Below are positions 1 to 7,450 of a stretch of DNA of 14,617 nucleotides, piece after piece (position 1 is the first letter of the stretch; each line of letters begins with the position of its first letter). The stretch spans positions 1 to 14,617 of the forward strand of contig CAAGFH010000262.1 of NCBI GenBank assembly GCA_900769095.1, written 5' to 3'. The translations under genes and the position numbers were made by a program. The notes beneath the pieces are model-generated. The model made no database searches, was not told where the DNA came from, and saw only the letters and a list, made by a program, of their open reading frames with translations. Source of the DNA: Methanobacteriaceae archaeon (GTDB lineage: Archaea > Methanobacteriota > Methanobacteria > Methanobacteriales > Methanobacteriaceae).

Positions 1-4
1 AAAA

Positions 5-970
5 TTATTTCCAAAATCTTGGATATGTATCTGGTTTCATGAATACTTTAGAAACATTAACAGCAAAACCGGAATCTGCATCCATGATTTCATTGGAAGT
101 TAATAATGAACGACCAGCACCAACTAATTCGCCCTTAAGAGTTTCAATTGCAACAATATCATTCTTTTGAATGTTATCTGCAAGTTGTGAAATACCTCCG
201 CAAGCAAGATTTGCACCATGACAAATTGCATCTACAGCGGAATCTTTAATAACGATTTTAGGCAAATAATCTGCTGCTCTTTCCATTGGCATGATTGCTT
301 TTCTTAAGAATGAATCATCCCCATCTTCAATATAGAAATGGTATGCATCAGTTACATCCTGTAATGTAACAAGATTGTTTTTTTCATTAAATGAACCTAC
401 CTGTGTTCGTCTAAGTTCAGCCATATGTGCGCCAACACCTAAAGCTTCACCAATATTGTGACAATAGGTTCTTACATAAGTTCCTGCTTCACAACCGATT
501 CTAAATAAAACATCTCTTCCTTCTATCTCATAAATAGTAGCATAATATACATTACGTGTTCTTAATTCACGTTTTACTGCTGATTTAACAGGAGGAAGCT
601 GGAATATTTTACCGGTAAATTCTGCAAAAACTTCACGAATGCGCTCTTCGCTAACATCCTGATGGAAAGTCAATAAACAAACATATTCCTTTGGAGCAGT
701 TAAAAGAAGTTGAATTGCTCTTGTTGCATCATCTAAACCAACAGGTAAGATACCAGTTACTTTAGGATCTAATGTTCCACCATGTCCGGACTTTTCAATA
801 GGTAAAATTCTTTTAACCCAAGAATCAATTTCATGAGAAGTTGGACCTGACGGTTTATCTAAATTAATTACACCTTTAGAAATATATTCAGAAATTTCCC
901 TTTCTTCAGGTTTACATCCAAATTCAGGGGAAGTAAAACTTTTAGATTTAGTAATCATGTCAAATTTCAT
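5..970 (-). CDS. cbf5: rRNA/tRNA pseudouridine synthase Cbf5 (TruB family)
   Basis: The archaeal Cbf5/TruB homologue is the catalytic subunit of H/ACA ribonucleoproteins (with Nop10, Gar1 and L7Ae) and can make tRNA pseudouridine 55. The catalytic motif is GHGGTLDPKVTG (62-73), with the essential aspartate at 68; INLDKPSGPTSHEID (about 35-49) and GTYVRTYCHNIGEALG (about 168-183) are further TruB signatures. The C-terminal PUA domain spans roughly 235-312 (VDAICHGANLACGGI, then DIVAIETLKGELVGAG). At 321 residues it is the usual archaeal length. First ATG (970) is chosen as AAGG lies about 7 bases before it; an inner ATG at residue 5 fits less well. It is complete, its TAA ending four bases from the window edge. 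Confidence 0.95.
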   Translation of the reverse strand: MKFDMITKSKSFTSPEFGCKPEEREISEYISKGVINLDKPSGPTSHEIDSWVKRILPIEKSGHGGTLDPKVTGILPVGLDDATRAIQLLLTAPKEYVCLLTFHQDVSEERIREVFAEFTGKIFQLPPVKSAVKRELRTRNVYYATIYEIEGRDVLFRIGCEAGTYVRTYCHNIGEALGVGAHMAELRRTQVGSFNEKNNLVTLQDVTDAYHFYIEDGDDSFLRKAIMPMERAADYLPKIVIKDSAVDAICHGANLACGGISQLADNIQKNDIVAIETLKGELVGAGRSLLTSNEIMDADSGFAVNVSKVFMKPDTYPRFWK

Positions 971-981
971 GAAAAAACCTT

Positions 982-1031
982 AAAAAAAATAGTTAAATAA
1001 AAAAAAGATATGAATAAATAAGATTATTCAT
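982..1031 (-). terminator. Terminator-like hairpin and U-tracts between rpl14e and cbf5
   Basis: On the transcribed strand ATGAATAA (1024-1031) pairs with TTATTCAT (1010-1017) across a six-base loop. Three bases later there is a T8 run (999-1006), and a second T8 run at 982-989. Archaeal RNA polymerase can stop at such U-tracts. The signals lie five bases after the rpl14e stop and end just before the AAGG binding site of cbf5, so cbf5 needs read-through or its own promoter. Stem is AT-only. Confidence 0.6.
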
Positions 1032-1036
1032 TAAAT

Positions 1037-1258
1037 TTATAAGTCAGCTAATGCTGCTTTAATAGAGTCTGCATCACCAGAAACATCGATAGAATCTGCA
1101 GTTGGTTCTAAGTGAGCAATATTACATCTTCTGTTTTTTACAGCTTCACCAATTACTTCTACAAAGTTTTCATCGATAATTTCAACGATTGCGCATTTTT
1201 CGCCTGCTTCTCTACCAGCAGTTTTAACACATACTCTACCTACTTCGATTGATGCCAT
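1037..1258 (-). CDS. rpl14e: Large subunit ribosomal protein eL14 (L14e)
   Basis: eL14 is a small 50S protein of archaea and eukaryotes with an SH3/KOW-like barrel. The 73 residues start MASIEVGRVCVKTAGREAGE and continue CAIVEIIDENFVEVIGEAVKNRRCNIAHLEPT, the typical KOW-like pattern (VGRVCVK-GREAG). The C-terminus (ADSIKAALADL) is short. ATG at 1258 directly follows the cmk stop, and GGTGAT is four bases ahead. Downstream there is an 8-pair stem-loop and a T8 tract, consistent with transcription ending here in part. Confidence 0.95.
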   Translation of the reverse strand: MASIEVGRVCVKTAGREAGEKCAIVEIIDENFVEVIGEAVKNRRCNIAHLEPTADSIDVSGDADSIKAALADL

Positions 1259-1780
1259 TTATATCACCTTTAATGTTGTTGTAATGATTTCTGATATGCT
1301 TTCTGGATCAAAGCTATCAGTGTTTATAATTAAATCATAGATATCCATTTGATTAATATCAATATCATGGATTTCTTTATATCTTAAAGCTTCGCTTTCT
1401 TCACGAATAATAATTTCGTTTTTAGCTACATCAACAGATTTATCCTCTCTTTGAGCAATCCTTTGTGATCTAACATCAAAAGGAGTCATTAACCAAACTC
1501 TTAAATCAGCATTTTCTACAAAAAATGCAGATAATCTGCCTTCAAGAATTAAGTTATCTGAAGATTTAGCTTTTTCAGCTTGACGCCTATCTATTTCTTT
1601 ATCAATTTCATCATTACCTTCAGCAAATTCACTGAATTCGAGAACACTCATTCCCCTTTCAGCAGCCATTTCCCTAAATACAAAGCCTGCAGAAATGTAA
1701 GGAACATCTAATTTTTCACTTAACACTTCAGAAAGTGTTGTGGTTCCAGTTCCAGCTAATCCACCGATTGTAATTATCAT
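1259..1780 (-). CDS. cmk: Cytidylate kinase (archaeal CMP kinase)
   Basis: CMP kinase phosphorylates CMP (and dCMP) with ATP and feeds CTP synthesis and RNA turnover. The 173-residue protein has the P-loop near the N-terminus, GGLAGTGTTT (6-15), in which the Walker A lysine position (residue 13) is threonine. Further family elements are PYISAGFVFREMA (about 27-39), LEGRLSAF (about 79-86) and the arginine-bearing RSQRIAQRE (about 104-112) of the lid region. It overlaps rpl34e by one base and is followed directly by rpl14e with no gap; AAGGTGAT for rpl14e lies in its last codons. Position between eL34 and eL14 is conserved in methanogens to my knowledge. An NMP kinase of another specificity cannot be excluded from sequence alone. 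Confidence 0.9.
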   Translation of the reverse strand: MIITIGGLAGTGTTTLSEVLSEKLDVPYISAGFVFREMAAERGMSVLEFSEFAEGNDEIDKEIDRRQAEKAKSSDNLILEGRLSAFFVENADLRVWLMTPFDVRSQRIAQREDKSVDVAKNEIIIREESEALRYKEIHDIDINQMDIYDLIINTDSFDPESISEIITTTLKVI

Positions 1781-2046
1781 TATTTTCTAGCCTCGTTTTT
1801 GAAATGTTTACGAGCACAAGCTGAGCATAAGTATCCACCGAAAGGACGGCTAGGTCTTTTAGCGGTTTTGGATAATTTACCTATTTCATATGGACGTCCA
1901 CGAGGAACACCATGTAATACTGCACCACATTCAGCACAAACATGCTTAGATGGTTTTTTCTTTTTGTATCTTAAAACATTTTCTCCACCAGGAGTGTTTT
2001 TGTGAACTCTTTTATATGATCTTGATCTAAACCTATTAGCAGGCAT
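1780..2046 (-). CDS. rpl34e: Large subunit ribosomal protein eL34 (L34e)
   Basis: eL34 is an archaeal/eukaryotic 50S protein with a zinc ribbon. The 88 residues are very basic. Cys37 and Cys40 ([16 protein letters not shown]) with Cys74 and Cys77 ([10 protein letters not shown]) form the metal site. The N-terminus [17 protein letters not shown] and the [15 protein letters not shown] stretch (about 57-71) are typical. ATG at 2046 follows GGTGAT by three bases. The TAA overlaps the cmk ATG by one base (TAATG). It is the first gene after the 116-base AT-rich spacer and may begin a separate transcript with cmk, eL14 and cbf5. Confidence 0.96.
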   Translation of the reverse strand: MPANRFRSRSYKRVHKNTPGGENVLRYKKKKPSKHVCAECGAVLHGVPRGRPYEIGKLSKTAKRPSRPFGGYLCSACARKHFKNEARK

Positions 2047-2115
2047 TTAATCACCTTATAATAATTTTTAATAATTTAATAATTGTGTAATAGCGCATTC
2101 AATATAGAATACTAT

Positions 2116-2129
2116 AATATATATTCTTC
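2116..2129 (-). promoter_or_regulatory. Candidate archaeal promoter (BRE/TATA) upstream of rpl34e
   Basis: On the minus strand the purine-rich GAAGAA runs into TATATATT (2116-2123), a good match to an archaeal TATA box with a BRE-like element before it. A start about 25 bases downstream would fall near 2090 and leave a leader of roughly 45 bases before the rpl34e ATG at 2046. The surrounding DNA is very AT-rich, so the match could be chance. Confidence 0.4.
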
Positions 2130-2153
2130 ATTATTAATAAAGATATAGTTTTT

Positions 2154-2172
2154 AGGGTTTAATTAAAACCCT
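2154..2172 (-). other. Stem-loop around the DUF106 stop codon
   Basis: AGGGTTT pairs with AAACCCT (7 pairs, arms 2154-2160 and 2166-2172); the five-base loop (2161-2165) contains the stop TAA of the DUF106 gene. No T-run follows on the transcribed strand (AAAAACTATATC instead), so it is not a clear terminator; it might stabilise the 3' end of the upstream message. Confidence 0.45.
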
Positions 2173-2741
2173 TGTTTGAATCCGAGGAATTTTCTTAATA
2201 TCTGACTCATACCGAAAGTACAAATCATATACCATAATAACCAACCAATTCCATATGGAATAGTAGCTTGACCACCATAGAAAAAACTACCAAGTACATG
2301 CCAAAGCGGAGTCAAAGTAACCCAATAAACAGTTTTAGGTAAAATGATTACTAAATCATGAATTGCAGATGCTCTCATCCAGAAGAATATCAAAATAATT
2401 GGAACGAAAGTAACAATCATTGGTTTGAATTGTTCTGACATCATTGCAGTGTTTTCTTTCATCATTTCAGTTTGCTGAGCTTGAAGCTGAGCCATTTTTT
2501 TACCGTCGCCTCTTTTTTGAGCTTCTCTGAGTTCTTTATTAAACTCTTTCATTTTAGCTTGCTTTTCATTTAATGCATCTTGGTCAACTAAATACTTGTT
2601 AGCAACAGTTGTAATTAATGATACAATAAATGCAATGATTAACACTGTTAAAGCAGGATTACTTGGATTCGGATCCATAGCGAGAATCGGATTGAAAACA
2701 GCGTTTAAAGCGCCATAAACCATCCCCATTATATCAAACAT
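2163..2741 (-). CDS. DUF106 / EMC3-TMCO1-like membrane protein (Oxa1 superfamily)
   Basis: Predicted membrane-protein insertase of the archaeal DUF106 group, related to EMC3, TMCO1 and YidC/Oxa1. The 192-residue protein has three hydrophobic segments (about 29-51, 107-123 and 163-183). Between the first two lies a charged Gln/Lys/Glu-rich region, about 55-100 (KQAKMKEFNKELREAQKRGD, then MAQLQAQQ), which fits the cytosolic coiled coil of the family. ATG at 2741 follows AGGGGT. Its place directly after secY and adkA supports a role with the translocon. It has a segment around 110-122 rich in Pro, Ile and Phe (TFVPIILIFFWM) typical of the second helix. Function is inferred from the family; the stop codon lies in a small hairpin and is followed by a 116-base gap. 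Confidence 0.88.
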   Translation of the reverse strand: MFDIMGMVYGALNAVFNPILAMDPNPSNPALTVLIIAFIVSLITTVANKYLVDQDALNEKQAKMKEFNKELREAQKRGDGKKMAQLQAQQTEMMKENTAMMSEQFKPMIVTFVPIILIFFWMRASAIHDLVIILPKTVYWVTLTPLWHVLGSFFYGGQATIPYGIGWLLWYMICTFGMSQILRKFLGFKQGF

Positions 2742-2762
2742 AATATACCCCTAATAACAAAT

Positions 2763-3323
2763 TTATAAGTTTAAAACATCAACTAATTTAGAAACAGAGG
2801 AATCTAAATGATTATCATGGTTTTCAACTATTTTAACGGTTGCACCAGTTAAAGTAGCGTAAGCCATAGAAGTTGCTCTGTTCATTTCTTGATGTAATTG
2901 AATTTCTTTAACTTTTTGAAGATCTCTTTGACGAGTATCATCATTTAATCTTCTGAAAATGATTTCATCAGGATTTGCTTCAATTAAAATGAAAAGATCT
3001 GGTTGTAATTGTTCTAAAACCCAATTAGGAAGTCCTGGTAAAAATCCAGACGGAGTATTGATAGTACAATGAGTATCAACAATAACATTGTCGTTTTCGG
3101 ATCTTTGTTTAATTTCTTTAGCTGCTTTAGCTTGAATTTCTTTTTGTGTTTCAGCAGGCAATTTTCTTAAAGAATCTCTATCATGTACGATGTTTTCTTT
3201 AATTGCGATTTCAGTCATTATGTCACCATAGTTTAAGTGAACATAATCTACTTCTTCTAAAGCTTTGTTAAGTAAAGTTGTACTTCCAGAACCAGGAATA
3301 CCAGTTAATACTACTAATTTCAT
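2763..3323 (-). CDS. adkA: Archaeal adenylate kinase AdkA
   Basis: Archaeal-type adenylate kinase converts AMP plus ATP to two ADP in the cytoplasm. The 186 residues match the archaeal AdkA family rather than the bacterial enzyme. The P-loop is at 8-16, GIPGSGSTT; the position normally held by the Walker A lysine (residue 14) is serine. Other family marks are IVDTHCTINTPSGFLPGLP (about 81-99) and FRRLNDDTRQRD (about 123-134), with arginines suited to phosphate binding. ATG at 3323 has GGGGGAT ahead. Location next to secY is the usual archaeal arrangement, as with adk in bacterial spc operons. The stop is 21 bases before the DUF106 gene. Identity is secure; the effect of the missing lysine on catalysis is discussed separately. 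Confidence 0.94.
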   Translation of the reverse strand: MKLVVLTGIPGSGSTTLLNKALEEVDYVHLNYGDIMTEIAIKENIVHDRDSLRKLPAETQKEIQAKAAKEIKQRSENDNVIVDTHCTINTPSGFLPGLPNWVLEQLQPDLFILIEANPDEIIFRRLNDDTRQRDLQKVKEIQLHQEMNRATSMAYATLTGATVKIVENHDNHLDSSVSKLVDVLNL

Positions 3324-3346
3324 ATTAATCCCCCACTCATATTGTT

Positions 3347-3377
3347 AAAAGAAAAAAAGGAGATAAATTAATCTCCT
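3347..3377 (-). terminator. Terminator-like hairpin around the secY stop codon
   Basis: On the transcribed strand AGGAGAT pairs with ATCTCCT (7 pairs, arms 3371-3377 and 3358-3364). The six-base loop (3365-3370) contains the secY stop TAA. After the 3' arm come six more T, a C and four T. The stem is richer in GC than other hairpins here and looks like an intrinsic terminator, though adkA continues on the same strand 24 bases later. Confidence 0.6.
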
Positions 3378-4729
3378 CCTAAAACTTTCCTAAGAACAGG
3401 ATTTGCAGACATGAGTTGTTCTTCTGCCATTTCTTCATAAAGTTTATGGAGAATACCTACGGTAAGCAATACACCTGTACCTCCACCTAAAGCACCAGTT
3501 AAATCCGCAAGGAAAGCAATAAGACCTACATATACACCACTAATAATGGTAAGTGCAGGAATGTATTTTTTCAAAATTTTATATAATTGACGTTTACTAC
3601 TTCTGAATCCAGGAATCTGAATACCGGATTTGTAAAGTTGTTCGGAAATCTTTTTAGCATTTAATCCACTGATTTCTACCCAGAGGTATGAGAACAATAT
3701 ACAACATGCAATAAAGAAGATTGCATATACAAGTACATGTATAGGGTCTGTTACAAACATGGATAAATTAGGTGTGGATAATAACCATGCAATACCATCA
3801 ACAGCTTTACCGTTTTCGAAGTGACCTAAAATTGGAATACCTATTTTTTGGAAAACGTTTCCAAATAAAGTGAAGTTTACAAGCAATGCACTTGTTAAAA
3901 TAACTGGCATGTTACTTGAGTAAACAAATTTTAATGGGTATTTACCAACTGATCCTCTAATTCTACCGTGACCTTTAACTTGACCATGTGAAATAGGAAT
4001 TTCCACTTTCATAGCCTCACCATATAATACAACTAAGAATACAATAATAGTTGCAATTAATGGAACTAATATGGAGAAGTCAAAAGTACCGCCAGCTGCA
4101 AGTTGGATGAATTTAGGAATAATACCTGCTAATAATCCATCTGCACCATTTAAGATACTGAAAGTACCTACAATGATTGCTTGACATACACCAGCTGCAA
4201 TGAATAATCCAATACCACTACCGAATCCCCATTTTGAAACAACTTCATCAAGGTAAATAATAATAAATGCACCAATAACAAGTTGTGCAATTAATATTAA
4301 AGTATAAGATCCATCAATAGGAACTAAGTTACCAGTTAATACTAAAACAGCTGCTTCAAAGACTGTAAATACAATAGAAAGAATCTTTTGAGTAGCTTGG
4401 AAATGAGACTTGTCCTTATGAGAAGACAAATCCAAATCTAAAAGATTTGAACCAACTAACAGTTGTAAAACAATAGATGCAGTAACAATCGGACCAATAC
4501 CTAAAGTAAGAATGGAACCGAAGCTTCCTGCCATAACTGCTCTTAACTGAGCAAATGAGTCAATTGCTCCAGGAGCTAACCCGTATAATGGAATTTGGGT
4601 TAATATAAAATATAAAACTAAAACAAGAGCTGTCCATTTAAGTTTTTCATTAAAATCTTCTCTGTGAACAGGAGATTTAACTTCAGGAATAATTTTGAAG
4701 ACAGGCTCTAAAAATTCTAGTGCGGACAT
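3368..4729 (-). CDS. secY: Protein translocase subunit SecY (Sec61 alpha)
   Basis: SecY is the channel subunit of the Sec translocon, moving proteins across or into the cytoplasmic membrane together with SecE and Sec61beta. The 453-residue protein shows ten hydrophobic segments, roughly 31-49, 74-92, 114-132, 141-160, 171-193, 217-236, 271-290, 328-351, 388-408 and 411-430, with a plug-like segment near 54-68. The loop between segments 6 and 7 (KVEIPISHGQVKGHGRIRGS, about 241-260) and the basic loop before segment 9 (GFRSSKRQLYK, about 374-384) are the cytosolic ribosome-docking loops of the family. ATG at 4729 follows AGAGG. It comes after the rpl15 hairpin, and its own stop lies in the loop of another hairpin with a U-tract. 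Placement after uL15 is conserved across archaea and bacteria. Confidence 0.98.
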   Translation of the reverse strand: MSALEFLEPVFKIIPEVKSPVHREDFNEKLKWTALVLVLYFILTQIPLYGLAPGAIDSFAQLRAVMAGSFGSILTLGIGPIVTASIVLQLLVGSNLLDLDLSSHKDKSHFQATQKILSIVFTVFEAAVLVLTGNLVPIDGSYTLILIAQLVIGAFIIIYLDEVVSKWGFGSGIGLFIAAGVCQAIIVGTFSILNGADGLLAGIIPKFIQLAAGGTFDFSILVPLIATIIVFLVVLYGEAMKVEIPISHGQVKGHGRIRGSVGKYPLKFVYSSNMPVILTSALLVNFTLFGNVFQKIGIPILGHFENGKAVDGIAWLLSTPNLSMFVTDPIHVLVYAIFFIACCILFSYLWVEISGLNAKKISEQLYKSGIQIPGFRSSKRQLYKILKKYIPALTIISGVYVGLIAFLADLTGALGGGTGVLLTVGILHKLYEEMAEEQLMSANPVLRKVLGGD

Positions 4730-4748
4730 TTTTTTCCTCTAATAATAT

Positions 4749-4781
4749 AAAAAAGAGAAAAAAGCTATAATTCTATAGCTT
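4749..4781 (-). terminator. Terminator-like hairpin on the rpl15 stop codon
   Basis: On the transcribed strand AAGCTATA pairs with TATAGCTT (8 perfect pairs, arms 4774-4781 and 4762-4769) around the loop GAAT. The rpl15 stop (4765-4767) is inside the 3' arm. A run of T bases follows at once, then CTC and six more T. This resembles an intrinsic terminator; in archaea U-tracts alone can terminate transcription, so partial termination before secY is likely. Not tested. Confidence 0.6.
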
Positions 4782-5202
4782 CTCCTCCTAATTCTTCAAT
4801 TTTTTCTACAGCAGATGCTGAAAATTGAGGAGCTGAAATTTTGAAAGTTTTGGTAATTTTACCTTTACCTAAAACTTTGTCGTAACCTAATTCAGTTACA
4901 TCAATTACGATAGCGTCACCATCTTGAGATGCTTTACCATCTGCAATTAATTTATCAGCTTGTTCTTCTAAGTAGTTTAAATTAACAGCATTGACTTTTT
5001 TAATCATTTTTTGAGGTCTTTTGAAACCATGTTTACCAAAGTGGTCAGGGTCGTGGATTACAGTCCAGGTCCAATGTTGTTTACCCATACCTGCTTTTCC
5101 TTTTCCTCCTTTGTTACCTGCACCTCTACGTTTTTTAGTACAGCCTCCACCGTTGGATCTAGAACCTCTTTGTTTGTTAATTTTACGTTTTGTTCTAATC
5201 AT
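4765..5202 (-). CDS. rpl15: Large subunit ribosomal protein uL15 (L15)
   Basis: uL15 is an assembly protein with a long basic N-terminal arm threaded through 23S rRNA. The 145 residues start MIRTKRKINKQRGSRSNGGG and include the Gly/Lys/Arg-rich arm up to about residue 42 (GAGNKGGKGKAGMGKQH), then a globular part with FGKHGFKRPQKM (about 55-66) and IDVTELGYDKVLGKGKITK. It ends EELGGEAIEL. The stop TAG is embedded in a stem-loop followed by two U-tracts, a terminator-like signal right before secY. It is the last of the continuous ribosomal-protein block on this side. Confidence 0.97.
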   Translation of the reverse strand: MIRTKRKINKQRGSRSNGGGCTKKRRGAGNKGGKGKAGMGKQHWTWTVIHDPDHFGKHGFKRPQKMIKKVNAVNLNYLEEQADKLIADGKASQDGDAIVIDVTELGYDKVLGKGKITKTFKISAPQFSASAVEKIEELGGEAIEL

Positions 5203-5217
5203 AATTATCCACCCGAT

Positions 5218-5676
5218 TTAAAGCATTTTCTTTGCGAGATCTTTAATATTTTCTCCCCTGTAACCTAAGGATCCACCTTCTTTTACAGATAAACGAATAT
5301 CTTCATATCCTTTTCTAGGAGGGTGTAAACGGAATACAGGTTTAATTCCTACATCAGCTAATTTAACTTTAGATTCAATTAAAGCTTGTGCTAAATCAGC
5401 GATGTCTTTGTAATCAGTATTTTCAGCAACGTATTCGTCAGTAACTTTTACATTACCTGGAAGTCTACCTCTTTTAGCAATGATAGCAGATAAGGTTTCT
5501 GCATCAATTTCACCCCAGGTGATGTAATCCTTAGCTTTTTGAAGCATACCTTCGTAGCTAGGGTTTTCTTCAACGAGTACTGCATGGCTGATTCTGTTAA
5601 GTCTTAACATATCTAAGGTGTCAGCAATATTTTGGATAACACCAGTAGTTCCTCTAACTCTAATAACTAAAAACAT
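5218..5676 (-). CDS. rpl30: Large subunit ribosomal protein uL30 (L30, L7-type)
   Basis: uL30 binds 23S rRNA close to the 5S region. The 152-residue archaeal form is much longer than the bacterial protein of about 60 residues. The ferredoxin-like N-terminal domain is evident from [26 protein letters not shown] and the [19 protein letters not shown] segment; the C-terminal extension ends [30 protein letters not shown], a strong archaeal/eukaryotic mark. ATG at 5676 follows GGTGAT by three bases. It ends 15 bases before rpl15, whose site (GGGTGGAT) sits in the gap. Confidence 0.97.
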   Translation of the reverse strand: MFLVIRVRGTTGVIQNIADTLDMLRLNRISHAVLVEENPSYEGMLQKAKDYITWGEIDAETLSAIIAKRGRLPGNVKVTDEYVAENTDYKDIADLAQALIESKVKLADVGIKPVFRLHPPRKGYEDIRLSVKEGGSLGYRGENIKDLAKKML

Positions 5677-5687
5677 ATAATCACCAT

Positions 5688-6329
5688 TTAGTAGTTAACG
5701 CCCATTTTTTTGAGGTCTTCTTGACTTGCTTTTACATTACTTAACTCTTTTAAAGCAGCGAATACTGCGTTAGCAAAGTTTACGGTAGTTTGAGTTTGTC
5801 CGAAAGATTGGGACCATACATCGTGAATACCAGCAAGTTTTAAGATAGTTTTACCAACATCACCAATTACTAAACCTACTCCTGCAGGTGCAGGGATTAA
5901 GTTTACGCTTACACTACTGGTTTTACCTTGTACTTTGAATGGTACGGTGTGTTCTCTTCCACAAACACAACCCCAATCTCCACAACCTCTTCTTACTTTA
6001 ATAAGATTGTATTTAGCATTGTCTACAGCTTTTCTGATAGCAGGACCAACCTCTTTAGCTTTACCTTGGCCTAATCCTACGTAACCATTTTTGTTACCTA
6101 CAGCAACAATTACTCTGAAATTAACTTTTCTACCGGATTTGTGCATCCTTTGAACTAAGTTAACATCCATTACTTCTTCTTCTAAATCCGGAATTAAGGC
6201 ATCGACAATTTCTAATTCCATAATAGGAAGACCTTTTTCAAAGATTTCATCGATATCAGTAATGGTTCCATCTTTAACTAATTTACCCAATTTAGTTTTA
6301 GGTTCCCATTCATCAATATTAAAACTCAT
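5688..6329 (-). CDS. rps5: Small subunit ribosomal protein uS5 (S5)
   Basis: uS5 helps form the mRNA entry channel and affects decoding accuracy. The S5 double-stranded RNA-binding-like domain appears at about residues 61-125, with [20 protein letters not shown] and [17 protein letters not shown]. The C-terminal domain carries [27 protein letters not shown] (about 145-171). Between them Cys116, Cys121 and Cys123 with His127 form the [12 protein letters not shown] cluster typical of the archaeal/eukaryotic S2-like form; metal binding is possible but not shown. The 213 residues are standard. The gap to rpl30 is 11 bases and contains GGTGAT. Confidence 0.97.
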   Translation of the reverse strand: MSFNIDEWEPKTKLGKLVKDGTITDIDEIFEKGLPIMELEIVDALIPDLEEEVMDVNLVQRMHKSGRKVNFRVIVAVGNKNGYVGLGQGKAKEVGPAIRKAVDNAKYNLIKVRRGCGDWGCVCGREHTVPFKVQGKTSSVSVNLIPAPAGVGLVIGDVGKTILKLAGIHDVWSQSFGQTQTTVNFANAVFAALKELSNVKASQEDLKKMGVNY

Positions 6330-6331
6330 AG

Positions 6332-6913
6332 TTATTCCTCTGCCTCATCAATATTCTTAATAGTTTCTTCAAAGTTTTTAGGTAAATCTTTAGGGTCAAG
6401 ACCTCTTTCGAAGTATTTTGAGAATTTTTTAGCAACTTCTTCAGCATCTAAAGATTCAGCATACTCAGCAATGTGAGCACCGTTGATACGTTCTTCAGCT
6501 GGGAAGATGAAATCACCGTGAGGGATTTCTAAACCAGCATCTACAGCACCTTGGAGAGCTGCGAAAACTTTGGATCCTCTAATTGGAGATTTTAAACCGA
6601 TGTCTAAAATTGCATTTTCAACACCTGCTGCGATAGCTCTTTTAGCACAGAGGTATGCGGTTAAGTAACATGCAGTAAGGTTACCAGTGTGTCCTAAGTA
6701 ACCGTATTTTGCTAATTGTTTACTTACAGCAGCTGCAACAGTTAAATCTCCTTCAGGAGCATAATTAATAACTTGAACAGTAGCGTGAGAGTTAGAAACT
6801 CTGACAACTAAACGAGGAGTGTCATAGTTAACTAATTTCATTCTTGCTGCATAATCAGTTTTTCCTTCTCTTCTTCTTCTGAAAGCTACTTTGTAATTAG
6901 TTCCATGTGCCAT
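6332..6913 (-). CDS. rpl18: Large subunit ribosomal protein uL18 (L18)
   Basis: uL18 binds 5S rRNA with uL5 in the central protuberance. The 193 residues correspond to the long archaeal/eukaryotic (L5-type) form. The N-terminus [21 protein letters not shown] and [16 protein letters not shown] (about 34-49) are characteristic, as is the later [32 protein letters not shown] region. The C-terminus is acidic (IKNIDEAEE). ATG at 6913 lies two bases after the rpl19e stop; the AGAGGAA site of rps5 lies in its last codons, with two bases between the genes. Confidence 0.97.
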   Translation of the reverse strand: MAHGTNYKVAFRRRREGKTDYAARMKLVNYDTPRLVVRVSNSHATVQVINYAPEGDLTVAAAVSKQLAKYGYLGHTGNLTACYLTAYLCAKRAIAAGVENAILDIGLKSPIRGSKVFAALQGAVDAGLEIPHGDFIFPAEERINGAHIAEYAESLDAEEVAKKFSKYFERGLDPKDLPKNFEETIKNIDEAEE

Positions 6914-6915
6914 GT

Positions 6916-7371
6916 TTACTCATCTCCTTTAATTAAATCATGGTCACGGGCATAGTTTCTCATGTAAGATTTACTTCTGAATGCGCCACCCTTAGCCATT
7001 TTGTATAATTTACGGTAGGTAGTAACATCAATTACTTCATCTTCACGCATTTGTTTAAGATCTTTTCTTAAAGCTCTGATAGTAGTCATCCAAGCTTTTT
7101 TCTTAGGAGTACGTGCTTTTTTAGCTCCTTTTACACTACCTCTACCTTTTCTTTTTCCTTTTGCTTTTTGTTCTTTAATTTTTTTAGATCTGTAGCTACT
7201 AATACCTTTTTGAGGTTTTGCTTTAATAGCACCATCATTAATTAACTGCTTAACTCCTTCCCTAGTGATCGCCATAGATACTTCTTCTAATCTTTCTGGA
7301 TCAATCCATACACGATTAAGTCCTACTTTGAGGATACTAGCAGCTAATCTTTTTTGAGTTGTAAGATTCAT
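6916..7371 (-). CDS. rpl19e: Large subunit ribosomal protein eL19 (L19e)
   Basis: eL19 is an archaeal/eukaryotic protein that links the 50S and 30S subunits in eukaryotes. Its 151 residues begin MNLTTQKRLAASILKVGLNR, followed by VWIDPERLEEVSMAITREGV, both family signatures, then a very basic linker at about 62-95 (many Lys/Arg/Gly, including RGSVKGAKKARTPKKK) and a final helical part with TYRKLYKMAKGGAFRS. The ATG at 7371 has GGAGGATT six bases upstream, one of the strongest sites in the window. It is the first gene after the 130-base spacer, so it may head its own transcript. Its last codons hold the GGAGATGA site for rpl18, two bases away. Confidence 0.97.
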   Translation of the reverse strand: MNLTTQKRLAASILKVGLNRVWIDPERLEEVSMAITREGVKQLINDGAIKAKPQKGISSYRSKKIKEQKAKGKRKGRGSVKGAKKARTPKKKAWMTTIRALRKDLKQMREDEVIDVTTYRKLYKMAKGGAFRSKSYMRNYARDHDLIKGDE

Positions 7372-7402
7372 ATATATAATCCTCCATACAGCATAGCTGA
7401 TA

Positions 7403-7423
7403 AATTTAGATATACTCTAAATT
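7403..7423 (-). other. 8-pair stem-loop in the eL19 leader
   Basis: On the transcribed strand AATTTAGA (7416-7423) pairs with TCTAAATT (7403-7410) around the five-base loop GTATA. It lies about 20 bases upstream of the eL19 binding site and could be part of its leader if transcription starts in the spacer. Confidence 0.4.
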
Positions 7424-7450
7424 CCCTTATTTTTTAATTTAAATTCAAAT

